NCBI GenBank assembly: GCA_036251205.1
Contig: CP133958.1
Span: forward strand, 1,736,001-1,800,000
From: Orbaceae bacterium BiB
GTDB lineage: Bacteria > Pseudomonadota > Gammaproteobacteria > Enterobacterales > Orbaceae
Direction of reading: 5' to 3'
Length of the DNA stretch: 64,000 nt
This document shows, one piece after another, positions 63,736 through 64,000 of the stretch (positions are counted from its first letter, which is position 1; every line of letters starts with the position of its first letter). The notes below the pieces were generated by a model. That model did not search any database. It had not been told where the DNA came from and saw nothing but the letters and a program-made list of their open reading frames with translations. The position numbers and the translations under genes were made by a program.

Positions 63736-64000
63736 CTATTTTGAAGTTATTATACAACTCGTCATATGATTACTTTTAAGAGTTGCGACGACTTTTTCAG
63801 CCTCACCTTTAGAATCATAAGGTCCAGCAAGAACACGATAGAACTTTTCATTTTTTACAAAACTTGTTACCCCAATCATGGCCAACTTGGCTTGTAATGA
63901 TTCAGCATTAGCCCGATCTTTAAATGCACCACACTGTAGGACCCAATTTCCTGTTTGATTCGATTTCACATCTACTGCAGGCTTTGACTGGTCAACCTTG
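63736..64000 (-). CDS. ftsN: SPOR-domain cell-division protein, FtsN-like (5' end outside the window)
   Basis: The frame is open to the right edge (residues KVDQSKPAVDV precede the GTG at 63969), so this is the C-terminal part of a larger protein. It consists of a SPOR domain, WVLQCGAFKDRANAESLQAKLAMIGVTS..YRVLAGPYDSKGEAEKVVATLK, that binds denuded peptidoglycan at the septum. The end HMTSCII resembles the HTNCI end of E. coli FtsN, and QCG..C gives the two Cys that form a disulfide there. DedD or another SPOR protein is the alternative. Confidence 0.72.
   Translation of the reverse strand, partial: KVDQSKPAVDVKSNQTGNWVLQCGAFKDRANAESLQAKLAMIGVTSFVKNEKFYRVLAGPYDSKGEAEKVVATLKSNHMTSCIITSK

Overview
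The window is AT-rich (roughly one third G+C by eye). Its housekeeping gene neighbourhoods match those of enteric gammaproteobacteria: gmhB/metNIQ beside an rRNA operon, yibN-secB-gpsA-cysE, coaBC-dut-slmA, mreBCD-rng-tldD, pilW-rlmN, yihY-dtd and mtlADR. Low G+C, compact E. coli-like operons and a sugar/sugar-acid catabolic repertoire (melibiose, mannitol, L-galactonate/altronate) suggest an Orbaceae gut symbiont such as Gilliamella. That placement is inference, because no 16S comparison was run.

Layout. 1-1.1 kb: 3' end of a YdeP/FdhF-type molybdopterin oxidoreductase. 1.3-2.5 kb: a complete IS3-family element with a programmed -1 frameshift signal. 2.8-7.7 kb: an accessory island with a nuclease toxin and YezG-type immunity gene, a phage small-terminase-like gene, about 1 kb without genes, and a P4-type integrase. 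7.9-15.7 kb: a small HhH-like protein, a LysR regulator divergent from a pirin, melR divergent from melA (no melB), a Sel1-repeat protein, yehS, and a decayed MarR-GNAT fusion gene. 15.8-21.1 kb: mntP, pilW, rlmN, an M15 peptidase and a CpxAR/PfeSR-like two-component pair. 21.2-26.6 kb: an rRNA operon on the minus strand (16S, tRNA-Glu, 23S, 5S) with two promoters and a terminator.

26.6-30.7 kb: gmhB, then metNIQ behind MetJ operators, then trmO. 31.2-37.8 kb: a minus-strand sugar-acid cluster (MFS permease, LgoR-type regulator, uxaB, LgoD-type dehydrogenase, uxaA). It would convert L-galactonate to D-tagaturonate, D-altronate and 2-keto-3-deoxygluconate. 38.0-42.2 kb: metA with MetJ boxes, then yibN-secB-gpsA-cysE. 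42.2-49.6 kb, minus strand: mscS, slmA-dut-coaBC, recN with an SOS box, and accC-accB. 50-56.2 kb: mreBCD, rng, tldD and a DedA protein whose 3' end overlaps convergent rnpB. 56.5-60.5 kb: mtlA-mtlD-mtlR behind two CRP-like sites. 60.5-64 kb, minus strand: dauA, dtd, yihY and the 3' end of an FtsN-like SPOR gene.

The most unusual parts are the toxin/immunity island with its phage-like remnants and adjacent IS, and several lineage-specific losses: melB not beside melA, grxC missing between yibN and secB, a cysteine-free YibN, and the broken MarR-GNAT gene. I did not find a clearly novel multi-gene system. The island at 2.8-7.7 kb is the best candidate for further work.
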